Origin: Thermoplasmata archaeon
GTDB taxonomy: Archaea > Thermoplasmatota > Thermoplasmata > Thermoplasmatales > Thermoplasmataceae
DNA length: 57,780 nucleotides
NCBI GenBank assembly: GCA_021818675.1
Contig: JAKATR010000029.1
Coordinates: 1 to 57,780 of the forward strand
Reading direction: 5' to 3'
Below, one piece after another: positions 10,246 to 21,772 of the stretch (positions are counted from its first letter, which is position 1; each line of letters opens with the position of its first letter). Under the pieces are notes generated by a model. The model did not search any database. It worked only from the letters and a program-made list of their open reading frames with translations, and had not been told where the DNA came from. A program made the position numbers and the translations under genes.

Positions 10246-10386
10246 ATTAAAGCCTTATGTAACAATAAATCAAAATGTTTGCCTGAAAAAGATTTTGATA
10301 CGTTTCTCGTAATTAATTCATATTGTAATTGTTTTTTATGCTGAAAAAATAGTAAAAATTTAATTACCGGTCACTATGAATTTCTT

Positions 10387-13056
10387 GTGACTGCTCAAAA
10401 AAAGTATGTTTATGATTTTGCGGAAGGAAGCAAAGAAATGGTTAATCTTCTCGGAGGAAAGGGTGCAGGTCTCGCAGAGATGAGAAAAATTGGCCTTCAG
10501 GTACCTCCGGGTTTTACAATTACAACAGAAGCATGTATATCATTTCAGAAAAATCAGAAGTTTCCAGAAGGGATGGTTAAACAATATGAAGAAGCACTTT
10601 CAAGATTGGAAAAAGAAACGGGTAAGACATTTGGGGATACCAAAAATCCTCTTCTGGTGTCTGTTAGATCAGGTGCCCCAATTAGTATGCCAGGAATGAT
10701 GGATACCATTCTTAATGTGGGCCTAAATAGCGAAACAATACAGGGTCTAAGCGCTAAGACTGGAAATCGCAGATTTGCACGCGATTCTTTCAGAAGATTA
10801 AAGCAGATGTTCGGCACAGTAGTTTTGGGAATTCCTCATGAAGAATTCGAGGATGCCATTGAGGCACTTAAAATTAAGAAGGGAAAAAAGTTCGATATAG
10901 AGCTAAACGAAAGCGATATGGAAATTCTCATAAATGAATTTGATGATGTTTACAGGAAAAACAATAAGAAATTCCCAGAGGATGTAAGGGAACAGCTTGA
11001 TATGTCTATAAAAGCAGTGTTTTTATCCTGGAATTCTGAAAGGGCAAAGGCATACAGGGAAATCAATGGAATAGACAATAGTTTAGGTACCGCAGTAAAC
11101 ATAGTATCCATGGTCTTTGGAAATATGGGCGCAGATTCAGCAACAGGAGTTGCTTTCACAAGAGACCCAAACACCGGCGAACCTGGCATATTTGGAGAAT
11201 ATCTTGAAAATGCACAGGGTGAAGATGTCGTTGCTGGAATCAGGACACCAAGGAAAATTTTAGATCTTGAAAAATTCATGCCAGGAGCTTATAATGATCT
11301 CATATCCTCCGCAAAAAAACTTGAACTCCACTATAAGGATATGCAGGATATTGAATTTACAATAGAAAAGGGAAAATTCTATCTACTCCAGACAAGAAAT
11401 GCCAAGAGAAGTTCCAGATGTGCAGTAAGGGTAGCCACAGATCTGGTTAAGGAAGGAGTAATTGATAAACGGGAGGCACTTCTTAGAATAACTCCAAACA
11501 CCCTGGATACGCTTTTCCATTACCAGGTGAAGAAAACCGGCAAAGAGAGAGTTCTGGGAACAGGTTTGGCGGCCTCTCCTGGAGCTGCTGTGGGATCCAT
11601 AGTATTTTCCTCGGATAGGGCAGTAGAACTGGCCAAACAGAAAAAGAAGATAATTCTGGTTCGTCCTGAAACAACCGCGGATGATGTCAGGGGCATGTCA
11701 GCTTCTGAAGGATTCCTTACTCAAAAAGGAGGAATGACATCTCATGCTGCAGTAGTTGCAAGGGCAATGGGTAAACCCGCAGTAGTTGGGGCAGAAAATA
11801 TTACAGTAAATGTGAGAGATGGAACTTTAACGTGTCAAGGCATAGTGCTCAGAGAGGGTGATATCATAACCGTTGATGGAACAAATGGCGAGTTCATAAT
11901 AGGTGTCACGGATCTTGAAAAGCCATCCGTGGGAAACGATACTGATCTTCTTTTGAAGTGGGCCGATGAGTTCAGGAAGCTTGGCATCAGAGCGAATGCA
12001 AATACTCCAGAGGAAGCCAGACTTGCAAGGAATAATGGAGGAGAAGGCATAGGACTTGCAAGGACCGAAAGGATGTTTCTCGGCGACGGTAGAATTGAAA
12101 TAATGAGAGCTATGATCATGTCCAAGTCAAGGGAGGACAGGCAATTTTATCTCTCTAAGCTTCTTCCCATGCAGATATCTGATTTTACAGAATTTTTTAA
12201 GACAATGGAAGGTTTTCCAGTCATAATAAGGCTTCTCGATCCCCCACTGCACGAGTTTCTTCCCGATAAGGAAGAGATAATGAACGATGTTTTTTCCCTG
12301 AAGATGAGACTTTCTTCAATGAGAGATCCGAAGGAAATTGACGATGCCGTTGCAGTGTTAAGTGAGAAGAACAAGATTTATCAGGTAATTAAGTCCCTTG
12401 AAGAGTTCAATCCTATGCTGGGTTTCAGGGGATGCAGACTGGGAATTAGCTATCCTGAGATCTATGAAATGCAGGTTAATGCCATAATAAAAGCTGCAAT
12501 CAATGTATCAAATGAAGGCAAGAAGATATTACCAGAAATAATGATACCGCTTGTTGGGGAGAGCAGAGAACTGGAGATACTGAGAGAAAGACTGGAAAAA
12601 GTTGTTCAATCAATCGATGGACATGAAAAGATAACATACAAATTCGGAACGATGATAGAAATACCCAGAGCATGTGTTACTGCAGATAAAATTTCAAAGT
12701 TTGCTGATTTCTTCTCATTTGGAACAAACGATCTTACTCAGATGACTTTTGGATATTCAAGAGATGATGCAGAGGGGAAATTTATGTCCAAATACCTTGA
12801 TAATCATATCCTTCCGGGGGATCCTTTCAGGACTGTAGATGTTGAGGGTGTAGGAGAGCTAATGAAAATGGCAGTTGAAAAAGGCAGAAAGGGACAACCT
12901 AAACTTGAAATTGGTATCTGTGGAGAACAGGGTGGAGATCCTGAAACCATAGAGTTCTGCCATAAAATAGGGCTTGACTATGTTTCTGCATCGCCGTTCA
13001 GGATTCCTGTGGCAAGGCTTTCTGCTGCAAGGGCAGCCATAATGAATATTTCATAA
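10387..13056 (+). CDS. ppdK: Pyruvate, phosphate dikinase
   Basis: 889 aa, GTG start; GGKGAGLAEM, GGMTSHAAVVARAMGKPAVVG phosphohistidine motif, LGFRGCRLGISYPE, FSFGTNDLTQMTFGYSRDD. Confidence 0.96.
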   Translation: MTAQKKYVYDFAEGSKEMVNLLGGKGAGLAEMRKIGLQVPPGFTITTEACISFQKNQKFPEGMVKQYEEALSRLEKETGKTFGDTKNPLLVSVRSGAPISMPGMMDTILNVGLNSETIQGLSAKTGNRRFARDSFRRLKQMFGTVVLGIPHEEFEDAIEALKIKKGKKFDIELNESDMEILINEFDDVYRKNNKKFPEDVREQLDMSIKAVFLSWNSERAKAYREINGIDNSLGTAVNIVSMVFGNMGADSATGVAFTRDPNTGEPGIFGEYLENAQGEDVVAGIRTPRKILDLEKFMPGAYNDLISSAKKLELHYKDMQDIEFTIEKGKFYLLQTRNAKRSSRCAVRVATDLVKEGVIDKREALLRITPNTLDTLFHYQVKKTGKERVLGTGLAASPGAAVGSIVFSSDRAVELAKQKKKIILVRPETTADDVRGMSASEGFLTQKGGMTSHAAVVARAMGKPAVVGAENITVNVRDGTLTCQGIVLREGDIITVDGTNGEFIIGVTDLEKPSVGNDTDLLLKWADEFRKLGIRANANTPEEARLARNNGGEGIGLARTERMFLGDGRIEIMRAMIMSKSREDRQFYLSKLLPMQISDFTEFFKTMEGFPVIIRLLDPPLHEFLPDKEEIMNDVFSLKMRLSSMRDPKEIDDAVAVLSEKNKIYQVIKSLEEFNPMLGFRGCRLGISYPEIYEMQVNAIIKAAINVSNEGKKILPEIMIPLVGESRELEILRERLEKVVQSIDGHEKITYKFGTMIEIPRACVTADKISKFADFFSFGTNDLTQMTFGYSRDDAEGKFMSKYLDNHILPGDPFRTVDVEGVGELMKMAVEKGRKGQPKLEIGICGEQGGDPETIEFCHKIGLDYVSASPFRIPVARLSAARAAIMNIS

Positions 13057-13141
13057 ACACTATTTACAAAACCAAATTTTCCCACATTATTTTAGTTAAA
13101 ATTGACATCAAAATGAAATAGGAAATAGAAATATATGGAAA

Positions 13142-14587
13142 ATGCAGGAATCTGATCACAGTCATAAAAATATCATATTGATGGTCCTGATAATTGGAAC
13201 AATGATGTCTGCAGTTGATTCGACAATAGTCCTGCTGGCTTTGCCGAAAATCAATGGAGCCCTTTTTACAGATTTCACCTCTTCCATATGGGTCATCCTG
13301 ATTTATTTAATGGTAGTCGCCATCTTTACAACACAATTGGGGTCGGTTGGCGATTCTCTGGGCAGGGGAAGGATATTTTCTGCTGGAATTGCATTGTTCA
13401 CAATTGCTTCCGTAATATGTGGACTTTCACCTAACATTTCTGTACTAATTTCCATGAGGGGTGTTCAGGCTTTTGGTGCTTCAATGATGCAGGCAAACTC
13501 AGGAGCCATAGTTGCAGACACATTCGACCCAAAAATCAGAGGAAAAGCCTTTGGATATACCACCCTTGGCTGGAATATAGGAGGAACTCTGGGAATTGTC
13601 CTAGGTGGAGTCATTACTTATTATCTGTCTTGGAACTACATCTTTCTCATAAATGCACCAATAGGCCTTGTAGCTTTCATATTCAGCATAAAATATATTA
13701 AAGATTCAAAAACAGTAAAACATGTATTCGATTTCCCCGGAATTGCTGCTCTTGCCATATCGCTATTCTCTCTATCATATTCCGGAGTAGATGTAGCATC
13801 AGCGGCAGGACTGTTTACTGTTTTAACATATCTTGCAATCGGACTAATTTCATTTGTAGCATTCCTTATAATAGAAACAAAGAGTAAAAATCCCATAATT
13901 GATCTGGGAGCATTTAAATCTAAATACCTTAGCCTTTCCCTAATGGCCACATTTCTCCAGGCCACAGGTTATCTTTCAGTGGTCTTTCTCCTAATATTAT
14001 ATCTACAGGGTGTCAGGGGCCTTTCACCGCTCTATGCTGCCTTGATTTTGGTGCCCGGTTATGTAATTGCAAGTTTTCTTTCCCCTAAAATGGGAAAGGT
14101 TACAGATAGATTTGGATCTAGAACCATGGCCACTCTGGGAATATTTCTAATGATTGTGGCGGTTATTATTTATACACAACTTAACAGTACTTCCTCATAT
14201 TATCAGGTCATCACCGGATCGTCCATAGCAGGAGTTGGAGGATCAATGTTCTGGCCCTCAAACAATAAAGCAGTAATGGCAGCAGCTCAGTCAAATGCAT
14301 TTGGATCGATATCGGGTTTGCAGAGAACTCTGGCGAATATAGGCACGCTTCTAAGTTTTGTCATAACAATTTCCGTGGCTTCATTAACTGTTCCCAGATA
14401 TGTATCCTATCAAATATTCCTTGGAGATGGTGCCCTGAATTCTTCACAATTTTTGGCGTTCATGGGTGGCCTGAGGTATGCTTTCATAGCCTCAGCAATT
14501 ATTCTTCTTGCAGCCGGCTTTTGCTCATTTATGAGATCAGGAAATGAAATTCACATAACAGGGACTCATCCTGAAAAAAAATCGTAA
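13142..14587 (+). CDS. MFS transporter, drug/proton antiporter-like (14-TM type)
   Basis: 481 aa hydrophobic; VDSTIVLLALPKI near the N-terminus, LGSVGDSLGRGRIFSAG. Confidence 0.85.
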   Translation: MQESDHSHKNIILMVLIIGTMMSAVDSTIVLLALPKINGALFTDFTSSIWVILIYLMVVAIFTTQLGSVGDSLGRGRIFSAGIALFTIASVICGLSPNISVLISMRGVQAFGASMMQANSGAIVADTFDPKIRGKAFGYTTLGWNIGGTLGIVLGGVITYYLSWNYIFLINAPIGLVAFIFSIKYIKDSKTVKHVFDFPGIAALAISLFSLSYSGVDVASAAGLFTVLTYLAIGLISFVAFLIIETKSKNPIIDLGAFKSKYLSLSLMATFLQATGYLSVVFLLILYLQGVRGLSPLYAALILVPGYVIASFLSPKMGKVTDRFGSRTMATLGIFLMIVAVIIYTQLNSTSSYYQVITGSSIAGVGGSMFWPSNNKAVMAAAQSNAFGSISGLQRTLANIGTLLSFVITISVASLTVPRYVSYQIFLGDGALNSSQFLAFMGGLRYAFIASAIILLAAGFCSFMRSGNEIHITGTHPEKKS

Positions 14588-15345
14588 TCGTATATTACCA
14601 TAACTTCTGATGCTTCCTCCATAGTTCTTACTTTATTTATTATATCTTTTGCTTTTACCGTGTTCTCCGTAAAACATATAAAAACTCCGTATTTTGCATC
14701 AGTTATGGAAAATATCGTGCTTTCGAGAAGTGTTTTCCTGATGTCCTCATTGTATCCACAGAAGATACTGAAAAGAACCACATCGGTCTTTGATAGATCT
14801 ACCTTAACTGTTACATTAAGAAGATTGTTCTTCTTCATAATATTGTAACGCCATTTTACTCTCATTAGAGGAGCGTTGATCTGCTTTGCTATATCAGAGA
14901 GATTTGCCCTCGGATCTTTCCTGAGCTGGTTAATTATTTCTCGATCAATTGCTCTGGAATTTTGATTATACGAAATGAACTTTGGAAAGTATTTCATCAC
15001 CGGATTGCCAAGTTCTTCTGCCGCCTTTGATATCTGAACATTTACATCGGCCTCGTTCTCTCCTTCAAACCCATAAAGAGTAATTTTTTCCAGACATTTG
15101 ATTCTGGTTCTTGGTTTCCCACTAAATTCCCTGTCCGACACAAATGCTGCGAATCCTTCTACTTTTCCGGTTAAAAAAGGCGATTCCATAACAACGAAAT
15201 TCTTAATAATCCCTTCCTCAAGCATCTTTCCCATTCTGTAATTAAGAGTCTGGGCTGAAATCCCTATGCTGCTGGCAATCTGTCTCTGTGGAGTCCTCGC
15301 ATCTTTTAAAAGAGCAAATAAAATTCTCTTATCAACCAGATCCAT
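14566..15345 (-). CDS. Lrp/AsnC-like transcriptional regulator with two winged-HTH units
   Basis: 259 aa; MDLVDKRILFALLKDARTPQRQIASSIGISAQTLNYRMGKMLEEGII and a second IDREIINQLRKDPRANLSDIAKQINAP. Confidence 0.75.
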   Translation of the reverse strand: MDLVDKRILFALLKDARTPQRQIASSIGISAQTLNYRMGKMLEEGIIKNFVVMESPFLTGKVEGFAAFVSDREFSGKPRTRIKCLEKITLYGFEGENEADVNVQISKAAEELGNPVMKYFPKFISYNQNSRAIDREIINQLRKDPRANLSDIAKQINAPLMRVKWRYNIMKKNNLLNVTVKVDLSKTDVVLFSIFCGYNEDIRKTLLESTIFSITDAKYGVFICFTENTVKAKDIINKVRTMEEASEVMVIYDYDFFSG

Positions 15346-15407
15346 TCGCTTCTTAACCCATTGTAATAAATAAAGTTTCCAGTTTTACAACGCGGTGGAT
15401 TTCTAAA

Positions 15408-18098
15408 ATGTTCAATAAAATTTTTTTTTACAAAAAATTTATAGGTTACGATTTATCCAATTTTATGAAATTATCAAAGATACCCATCAAGTATCCAAAG
15501 ATTATCGCGTTGATATGGGTAGCTGTTTTCCTTTTATCCATACCTGCTTTCCTCAATTATGGCCATTACGTAGATTATAGAAATTCCAATGTTTCTGGAT
15601 CTGGCACAGAATCTGGTAAAGCGGCCAGCATAATGGAAAATGTCAGTTCTCTGAATGAATCATTGACTGTAGTTATTACAGGAAACCCTTTTAATAATTC
15701 TACAATTGCAGCAAATGCCCTAGGATTCCAGTCAAAACTTTCAGGTTTAAAACTTCTGAATTACAGTTCATCTGCCTCACCATTTTCTCGGTATGCTGAT
15801 TTCATAAACAAAGCATATGGGTCTTTAACCACCGTTATAAAAGCTAATTATGATCAAATTAACTTTACTTCCCAGAAATTATTTCTTTTTCCAAGTTCAT
15901 TTTATATATTATGGGGAGAAACAGGGTTTTCTCCATCAACTATTTGGAATTCTGAATTGAAAGCTGGCTTTAACGGATCAAGTTATGAACAAAACTTTAG
16001 CTATTATTTTAATACTTCATACAACAGCAAAATTTCACCGCTTTCCAACACATTACAGGCGGTGAATTATTCGGCTCCGTTGAACAGCTACTTCGCCCAG
16101 GATCCTTATACAGTTCCTATTCTTCAAAATGAAAACATTACAAACTTTAATGAAATCTGCGCAATGAGCAAATCTGAATCAGATTATCTTTCTCAGAAAG
16201 GATATTCTTTGACCTGGCAGATAATATATTCTGAAGTTAACTTTACTGATGCCGGCGATGGCTATGTTGAACATTTTGGTTTGGTTAACGCCCCTTTTGA
16301 TTTGATTTCAGATCTGGTTAGCCCAAATCATAAGATATTTCTAATAACAATAGAGTTCAACGTTAAATCGGGCTTTGAATATAAAAACGGTTCTTCACCA
16401 TCAGAGGTTGATTATAAAACAATAAATTCACTTGCCAAAAATTATTTTGGCTCTGCAGCGGAAGTAACAGGAAATGGAGCAATATCATATCAGACTTCTC
16501 AGCTGACTTCATCATCAGGCGCCGCTTTCGGACTCATTTTCATCTTTCTTATAATTGCCGTATTTATAACTCTCGTATCATACAGAGCAGCTATTCTTTC
16601 CATTTTCTTCGTAGGTATTGCAACATTACTGGGATACACATCCATATTTATAACAGGTCTCTTAATAGGACATGTAGATTATGTTGTTACCTACACGCTA
16701 ACCGCAGTAATACTCGGTATTTCTACTGATTACCTTGTATTCATGATAGCAAGGTACAGGCAGGAAATAAGGGAGGGAAAGGATGAAACCATGGCCATGG
16801 AATTGGCCATTGAAAGGGCGGGCAAGGCCATAATTATAAGCGGGATAACGGTTGCTGCCACTCTTGGAATGTTTTCTCTATTGCCACAATTTAAATCGTG
16901 GGGTCTGGTATTGATGCTATCCATTATATTTACGGTTCTACTTATGACCACTCTCCTTTCTTCAATTATGTTTGTTTTCAGAAAGAATCTCATAATGAAG
17001 AGAGGAATGGCGCCTTATGAGAAAAGTTACAGACAGAACTCTTTATTTTACAAAACCAGTGAATTTTCAATCAAGCATAAATTCTTTGTTGCTCTTGTAA
17101 TAATACTTCTTGGAGTTCCTGCTGGATATTTCTTCCTTAATGTGCCTACAACGTATAACTTGGAGACAGGGCCCCCTTCTTCATTATCATCTGTAAAGGC
17201 TTTCAATTCAATAAATTCAAATTTTGGAGCAAGCCAGCTTTATCCGGTCATCGTTATAGTTCCAATCTCACCTTACTTTATTAATGGAAACCTGAATCAA
17301 ATGGGAAATAATGATTTAATGCATCTTACCGGAAAATTCCTATCTATGGATGGAATCAGCGAAGTAATTGGCCCATATTCAAATGGTACCGCATTGAATG
17401 CGTCATCTCATGATTCGCCATATATAATTGACAATGGAAAATACGCTTATTATAGCATTTTTACCAGATATGATCCATATTCATCAAATGCAATAAATTT
17501 AGTTCAAACCATTAGGGGCAACAATACACTTATAGTAGGTGGCTTAACTTCAACTATCATTGATGAAAAGAATCAAAATTCCATAATTTATGGAGAACTT
17601 GAGGTACTGATAATTGCCGCGATCTTTGTCATTCTATTCATCTCTTTCAGAAAGTTAAGATACCCCATAATATCCCTCTCCGGTGTTTTTTTCAGTGTGT
17701 CATGGAGCACTTTCATTTTGTGGGTTATTTCCAACTTTATTTTGCATGAAGCTTTGATATATCTCATACCAATAATTCTGTTTATAATTTTATTTTCCAT
17801 TGGGAATGATTATACTGTCTTTTTAATTTCAAGGATTCGGGAAGAAACAAAAAATAGAAGCCATGATGAAGGGGTAAAAATGGGAATGGTTGGTTCTGGA
17901 AAAGTTGTTACTTCGCTTGGTCTCATACTTTCAATTTCATTGGGTTCTCTGGCGTTCATTCCAATTTCATTTCTTAAGGAACTGGGATTTTCCTTTGTGA
18001 TTTCGTTGCTCATTGATACATTCATCATCAGAACATTCTATTTCCCATCAATGTTGAGCATTTTTGACAGGTTTTTCAAATTAAAAGTGGATCAGTGA
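15408..18098 (+). CDS. MMPL/RND-superfamily membrane transporter
   Basis: 896 aa; two TM blocks separated by large extracytoplasmic loops, GISTDYLVFMIARYRQE and GNDYTVFLISRIREE duplicated motifs. Start may be the downstream MKLSKIPIKYPK. Confidence 0.9.
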   Translation: MFNKIFFYKKFIGYDLSNFMKLSKIPIKYPKIIALIWVAVFLLSIPAFLNYGHYVDYRNSNVSGSGTESGKAASIMENVSSLNESLTVVITGNPFNNSTIAANALGFQSKLSGLKLLNYSSSASPFSRYADFINKAYGSLTTVIKANYDQINFTSQKLFLFPSSFYILWGETGFSPSTIWNSELKAGFNGSSYEQNFSYYFNTSYNSKISPLSNTLQAVNYSAPLNSYFAQDPYTVPILQNENITNFNEICAMSKSESDYLSQKGYSLTWQIIYSEVNFTDAGDGYVEHFGLVNAPFDLISDLVSPNHKIFLITIEFNVKSGFEYKNGSSPSEVDYKTINSLAKNYFGSAAEVTGNGAISYQTSQLTSSSGAAFGLIFIFLIIAVFITLVSYRAAILSIFFVGIATLLGYTSIFITGLLIGHVDYVVTYTLTAVILGISTDYLVFMIARYRQEIREGKDETMAMELAIERAGKAIIISGITVAATLGMFSLLPQFKSWGLVLMLSIIFTVLLMTTLLSSIMFVFRKNLIMKRGMAPYEKSYRQNSLFYKTSEFSIKHKFFVALVIILLGVPAGYFFLNVPTTYNLETGPPSSLSSVKAFNSINSNFGASQLYPVIVIVPISPYFINGNLNQMGNNDLMHLTGKFLSMDGISEVIGPYSNGTALNASSHDSPYIIDNGKYAYYSIFTRYDPYSSNAINLVQTIRGNNTLIVGGLTSTIIDEKNQNSIIYGELEVLIIAAIFVILFISFRKLRYPIISLSGVFFSVSWSTFILWVISNFILHEALIYLIPIILFIILFSIGNDYTVFLISRIREETKNRSHDEGVKMGMVGSGKVVTSLGLILSISLGSLAFIPISFLKELGFSFVISLLIDTFIIRTFYFPSMLSIFDRFFKLKVDQ

Positions 18099-18163
18099 AA
18101 TGATATTTGGAAATTTTTCCTCGGCGAAATCTGAGGATAAAATTTAATTTCTAAATCAATATA

Positions 18164-19447
18164 ATGGCGAAATCTGATTCAATGAGAAACGAAGTTCTTA
18201 TGGCTCTGCGTTCATTTATCATAGCCGCAGGAGCTTCCGCAGCAGCAACATTTGTAGGCGTATATGGTGTTTTCATAGGCGCAACTGCCGTGGATATGGG
18301 ATGGTTGCAATCCACCTCTAATGCCATAAGCAATTCAGGTCAGCTTATCTGGGGAAGGATCAGCGACAGAGTTGGAAAGAGGGCGCCGTTCATCATAATA
18401 GCCAGTATTGCAAGTGCAATTTTATGGCTGTACATGGCTTTCATAACTTCACCGGTTGTGCTTATTCTCACATATGCCCTGTTATCTTTGTTCGGAGCCA
18501 TGATAGCAATTAACTGGTATTCTCTAATAGCTGACAATATTTCCTCTCAGGGCAGGGGTCATTTTCTGTCCAGAATAAATAATATAGCGTCAATTGGAAC
18601 CATCATTGCTGTTCTTGTTATGATAATATTTTTTAGCGGAGATGTCTCTTCAGATATTCTCATCCCCTTTGGTGCAGCTTCCGCTTCATATGTTGCATCG
18701 GCAATCATCGCATACAGATTCAAAGAGGCGAAATCAGCCCCTAAAATGTCATCTAAAATCAGGAACACCTTCCATGAGATGAAAAAAAATTCTGTTTTCT
18801 ATAGATATTTTACAGCAACTAATGTTCAGTCACTTTTCTGGTCAATGGCCTGGCCAATGTTTCCAATCACGGTCGTTTCAATTATGAATTTTTCCCTTGC
18901 AACTATTGGCCTTCTCACGGTAGTTTCACTTCTCTCCAGCATTGCAGGACAATTTGTTTTAGGGAGACTTGTTGATAAGGTTGATCGTGTGCCACTCATA
19001 TTTCTCAACAGGGTTATGCTTTGTCTCATACCAATTATGTACGCGTTTTTCATAAATTTTAGAGAGTTTCTTCTTCTTGAAGTATACAGTGGTTTTGTTG
19101 GAGCTATTCAAAGCACTGTTATGGTCTCATATATGATGGATATTGTACCAATGAACCAGAAGGCAGAATATATGTCTCTGGTAAATGGGGTCAATGGAGG
19201 TATATATTTTGTGGGCGCTCTCATAGGTGGATATATGTTAAGTTTTTTCATAACATTGTATCCTCTTCGTGAAGCTCTTATTTTTTCGTATATTATAGTA
19301 TTCGTGGGAAGATTCCTTTCGTCTCTTCTCTTTCTAAGAATCAAAGAACCAAACAGGAGAACCAATAGTGGCCTAGGTATCTACTCAATTATATTTCGGC
19401 AAAAGGACCCTGGAATTCCCTCAGGCGGAATAATCAAACCAAAGTGA
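18164..19447 (+). CDS. MFS transporter
   Basis: 427 aa; GRISDRVGKRAPFII loop, multiple TM segments. Confidence 0.85.
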   Translation: MAKSDSMRNEVLMALRSFIIAAGASAAATFVGVYGVFIGATAVDMGWLQSTSNAISNSGQLIWGRISDRVGKRAPFIIIASIASAILWLYMAFITSPVVLILTYALLSLFGAMIAINWYSLIADNISSQGRGHFLSRINNIASIGTIIAVLVMIIFFSGDVSSDILIPFGAASASYVASAIIAYRFKEAKSAPKMSSKIRNTFHEMKKNSVFYRYFTATNVQSLFWSMAWPMFPITVVSIMNFSLATIGLLTVVSLLSSIAGQFVLGRLVDKVDRVPLIFLNRVMLCLIPIMYAFFINFREFLLLEVYSGFVGAIQSTVMVSYMMDIVPMNQKAEYMSLVNGVNGGIYFVGALIGGYMLSFFITLYPLREALIFSYIIVFVGRFLSSLLFLRIKEPNRRTNSGLGIYSIIFRQKDPGIPSGGIIKPK

Positions 19448-19488
19448 TTGAAGAAGCATAATTGTCAAAATGAAAGCATTTTCAATTC

Positions 19489-21162
19489 TTAATTCCTCTT
19501 TTCCATCCACTTTAATGCGCCAGCATTAGAAATGAGATCTTCTGATAATCTGCTATTTTTCAGGATATTTTTCTGGTAATAAACTTCAGCCATGTTCAAA
19601 AGGCTTTCCATATCCTCATGGTTCTTAGCTGAATAAGATATGCAAAACATCAGAGTTGAGGCAACCATATGACCCATCATATTCAAAATGTCTTTGGAAT
19701 AAAGCTCCACATTACTTTGTAAAAGTAGGTGATCCACATCCATTTTCATTTCTTCAATAGATTCCTTTAATCGTCCCTTAGTTTTATCATCCTCAATATT
19801 TTCTAATAAATCATAAAGAACCTTATAAAGTGAAATATGTACCTTCTTTTTCAATATTGCCTCAAGCATATCAAGTGCCTGAATATTACTGGTACCTTCC
19901 CAAATAGATGTTACAATAGCATCTCTGTGAAACTTTGCGATTGGAAATTCCTCGAAGAACCCTATACCACCAAAAATTTCCATTGCGTATCTGGTTATCG
20001 CTGTAGAAGTTTCTGCAGCTATATTCTTTGATAGGTGAGACAGTAATCTTGCCATGTTATAGCTATCTGAATATGGTGGTTCCTCATTACATGAATTGGA
20101 GAATTTCATTGCTGCAAAGAGAGATAGGAACATTGAGCCCTCCAGTTCAGATTCAAGTTCAATAAAATCCCTTCTAAGGAGAGGATGTTCTATTATTTTT
20201 TTCCCAAAGGAAGTACGTTCGTTTGCATACAGATATGCTTCCCACAGGGCCTTTCTGGCAATCCCGCATGCCGCAAGAGCATCATCTATCCTGGAAATTG
20301 TAAGAACCTCCATTGCATAATATATTCCTTTATTCAGGTTACCGAGAGGGAAAGCTATTGTGTCCCTGAATTCAACTTCACCTGTTGGAACTGCTGTTGT
20401 CCCAAGTTTTTCTTTCAACCTTCTAATCTCATAGTTAGGTTTATTTTCTAAATTAAGAGCGGGGACAAAAAAAAGACCAATGTTTCTTACTCCATATCCT
20501 TCCTTAACCTTGGCAGTTACAATTGCCCCATCTGCCAGACCTGCATCACTTGCAAAATATTTATCTGAACCTCGTAGTGTCCATCCGGTTCCTGTTTTAA
20601 TTGCAACTGTTGTGTTATTCCCCAGATCACTTCCTCCCTGTATCTCACTATAGTAAGTTGCCCCCAGCCATCCTTCAGAACCTGCAATATAAAACGGAAA
20701 ATATTGGTTTTTTAAAAGAGCATCCCCATATTTGGAAATAGCATAAGCGGTTTGTGCTGTTAATGTTAAAGTACAAAATAAACCCGAATCAGAAATTATG
20801 TATCCGGAAATAAAGTGATAGATCCATGGAAACTCTCCAGAAGAACTCTTGCTTACAACACCAAAACCTAATAGTTTTTTTAGAGCTCGTTCATGGTCAG
20901 GGGATATTCTTACATAATCTATTCTTTTACCCAGAATACTCCACGTTTGGAGCTTTGGCTTGGACCCATGATCGATGAAATCTGCTGATTCAATCATTTC
21001 TTCTGAAACATATTTTCCTAACTCTATGAGATCTTTGTCAGGAATAAAATTAAAAAAATGAAGTGCACCGTTCAAAGGCATGTCGCTCTTGGCATAATTC
21101 AGTCCCTTGCTTAAAAATAGCTCCGAGAATTGATTCCTCATTTTAAAATATCTAGTCTGCAT
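19489..21162 (-). CDS. Acyl-CoA dehydrogenase family protein, AidB-like long form
   Basis: 557 aa; GATYYSEIQGGSDLGNNTT, GSDKYFASDAG, EIFGGIGFFEEFPIAKFHRDAIVTSIWEGTSNIQALDML. Confidence 0.85.
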   Translation of the reverse strand: MQTRYFKMRNQFSELFLSKGLNYAKSDMPLNGALHFFNFIPDKDLIELGKYVSEEMIESADFIDHGSKPKLQTWSILGKRIDYVRISPDHERALKKLLGFGVVSKSSSGEFPWIYHFISGYIISDSGLFCTLTLTAQTAYAISKYGDALLKNQYFPFYIAGSEGWLGATYYSEIQGGSDLGNNTTVAIKTGTGWTLRGSDKYFASDAGLADGAIVTAKVKEGYGVRNIGLFFVPALNLENKPNYEIRRLKEKLGTTAVPTGEVEFRDTIAFPLGNLNKGIYYAMEVLTISRIDDALAACGIARKALWEAYLYANERTSFGKKIIEHPLLRRDFIELESELEGSMFLSLFAAMKFSNSCNEEPPYSDSYNMARLLSHLSKNIAAETSTAITRYAMEIFGGIGFFEEFPIAKFHRDAIVTSIWEGTSNIQALDMLEAILKKKVHISLYKVLYDLLENIEDDKTKGRLKESIEEMKMDVDHLLLQSNVELYSKDILNMMGHMVASTLMFCISYSAKNHEDMESLLNMAEVYYQKNILKNSRLSEDLISNAGALKWMEKRN

Positions 21163-21485
21163 ATAATACCTTTGTTGTTGTCAGTAAAGGTTATGTCTCT
21201 TTAATTTCTAATGTTTAATAGAAAAAATCATGATTGCATCTTATGGTATAAGAGTATAATTATCGCAATTTAAAAATTTGGTAATCAGGATCATTGTTTC
21301 AACAGGTTATCCTCAACTTTGAATTTTTGATTTGGTGATAACCATGTCAATAAATTGATGAAATCCTCAGATTGCATTACAAAGTGTGCTACGATTTGTC
21401 TTTAAGATACTATCATGGTGGAAATTATGACCTTTACTATCACAGAACTGGAACACCCTATAAAATAAGTGGTGAGATTCCCAAA

Positions 21486-21558
21486 TGGGCTTGGCCGGAT
21501 TTGAACCGGCGACCTCCGCTGTGTGAGAGCGACATCATAACCGCTAGACTACAAGCCC
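21486..21558 (-). tRNA. tRNA-Val (anticodon CAC)
   Basis: Reverse complement folds as a cloverleaf: acceptor GGGCTTG/CAAGCCC, anticodon arm TCGCT-CTCACAC-AGCGG, T arm GCCGG-TTCAAAT-CCGGC; discriminator A; CCA not encoded. Confidence 0.93.
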
Positions 21559-21772
21559 TTTGAAGGGATAATTTCTTTCAGGTTATAATTTTTACAGTAC
21601 ATTATGAATGTTGTTTATAGATATTATTCAATAATGCAAATTGCATATGTTTACTCCCATATTGAATGACGTAGTTTTAATTACTAAAAAAGCATTTTCA
21701 ATCCGTATTATTACTAATGCGAAATATTTTAGCAGATCAAAAGATTAATACAGCCGTTCTTGATCGTTTATT

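Noticed and set aside
21312-21344. GGTTATC ... GATAACC inverted repeat near tRNA-Val
   Set aside because: Only 7-bp arms with a long AT-rich loop; likely by chance and no element boundaries found.
21486-21558. tRNA-Val as an integration site for a mobile island
   Set aside because: No integrase gene and no duplicated tRNA 3' end were seen in the window.
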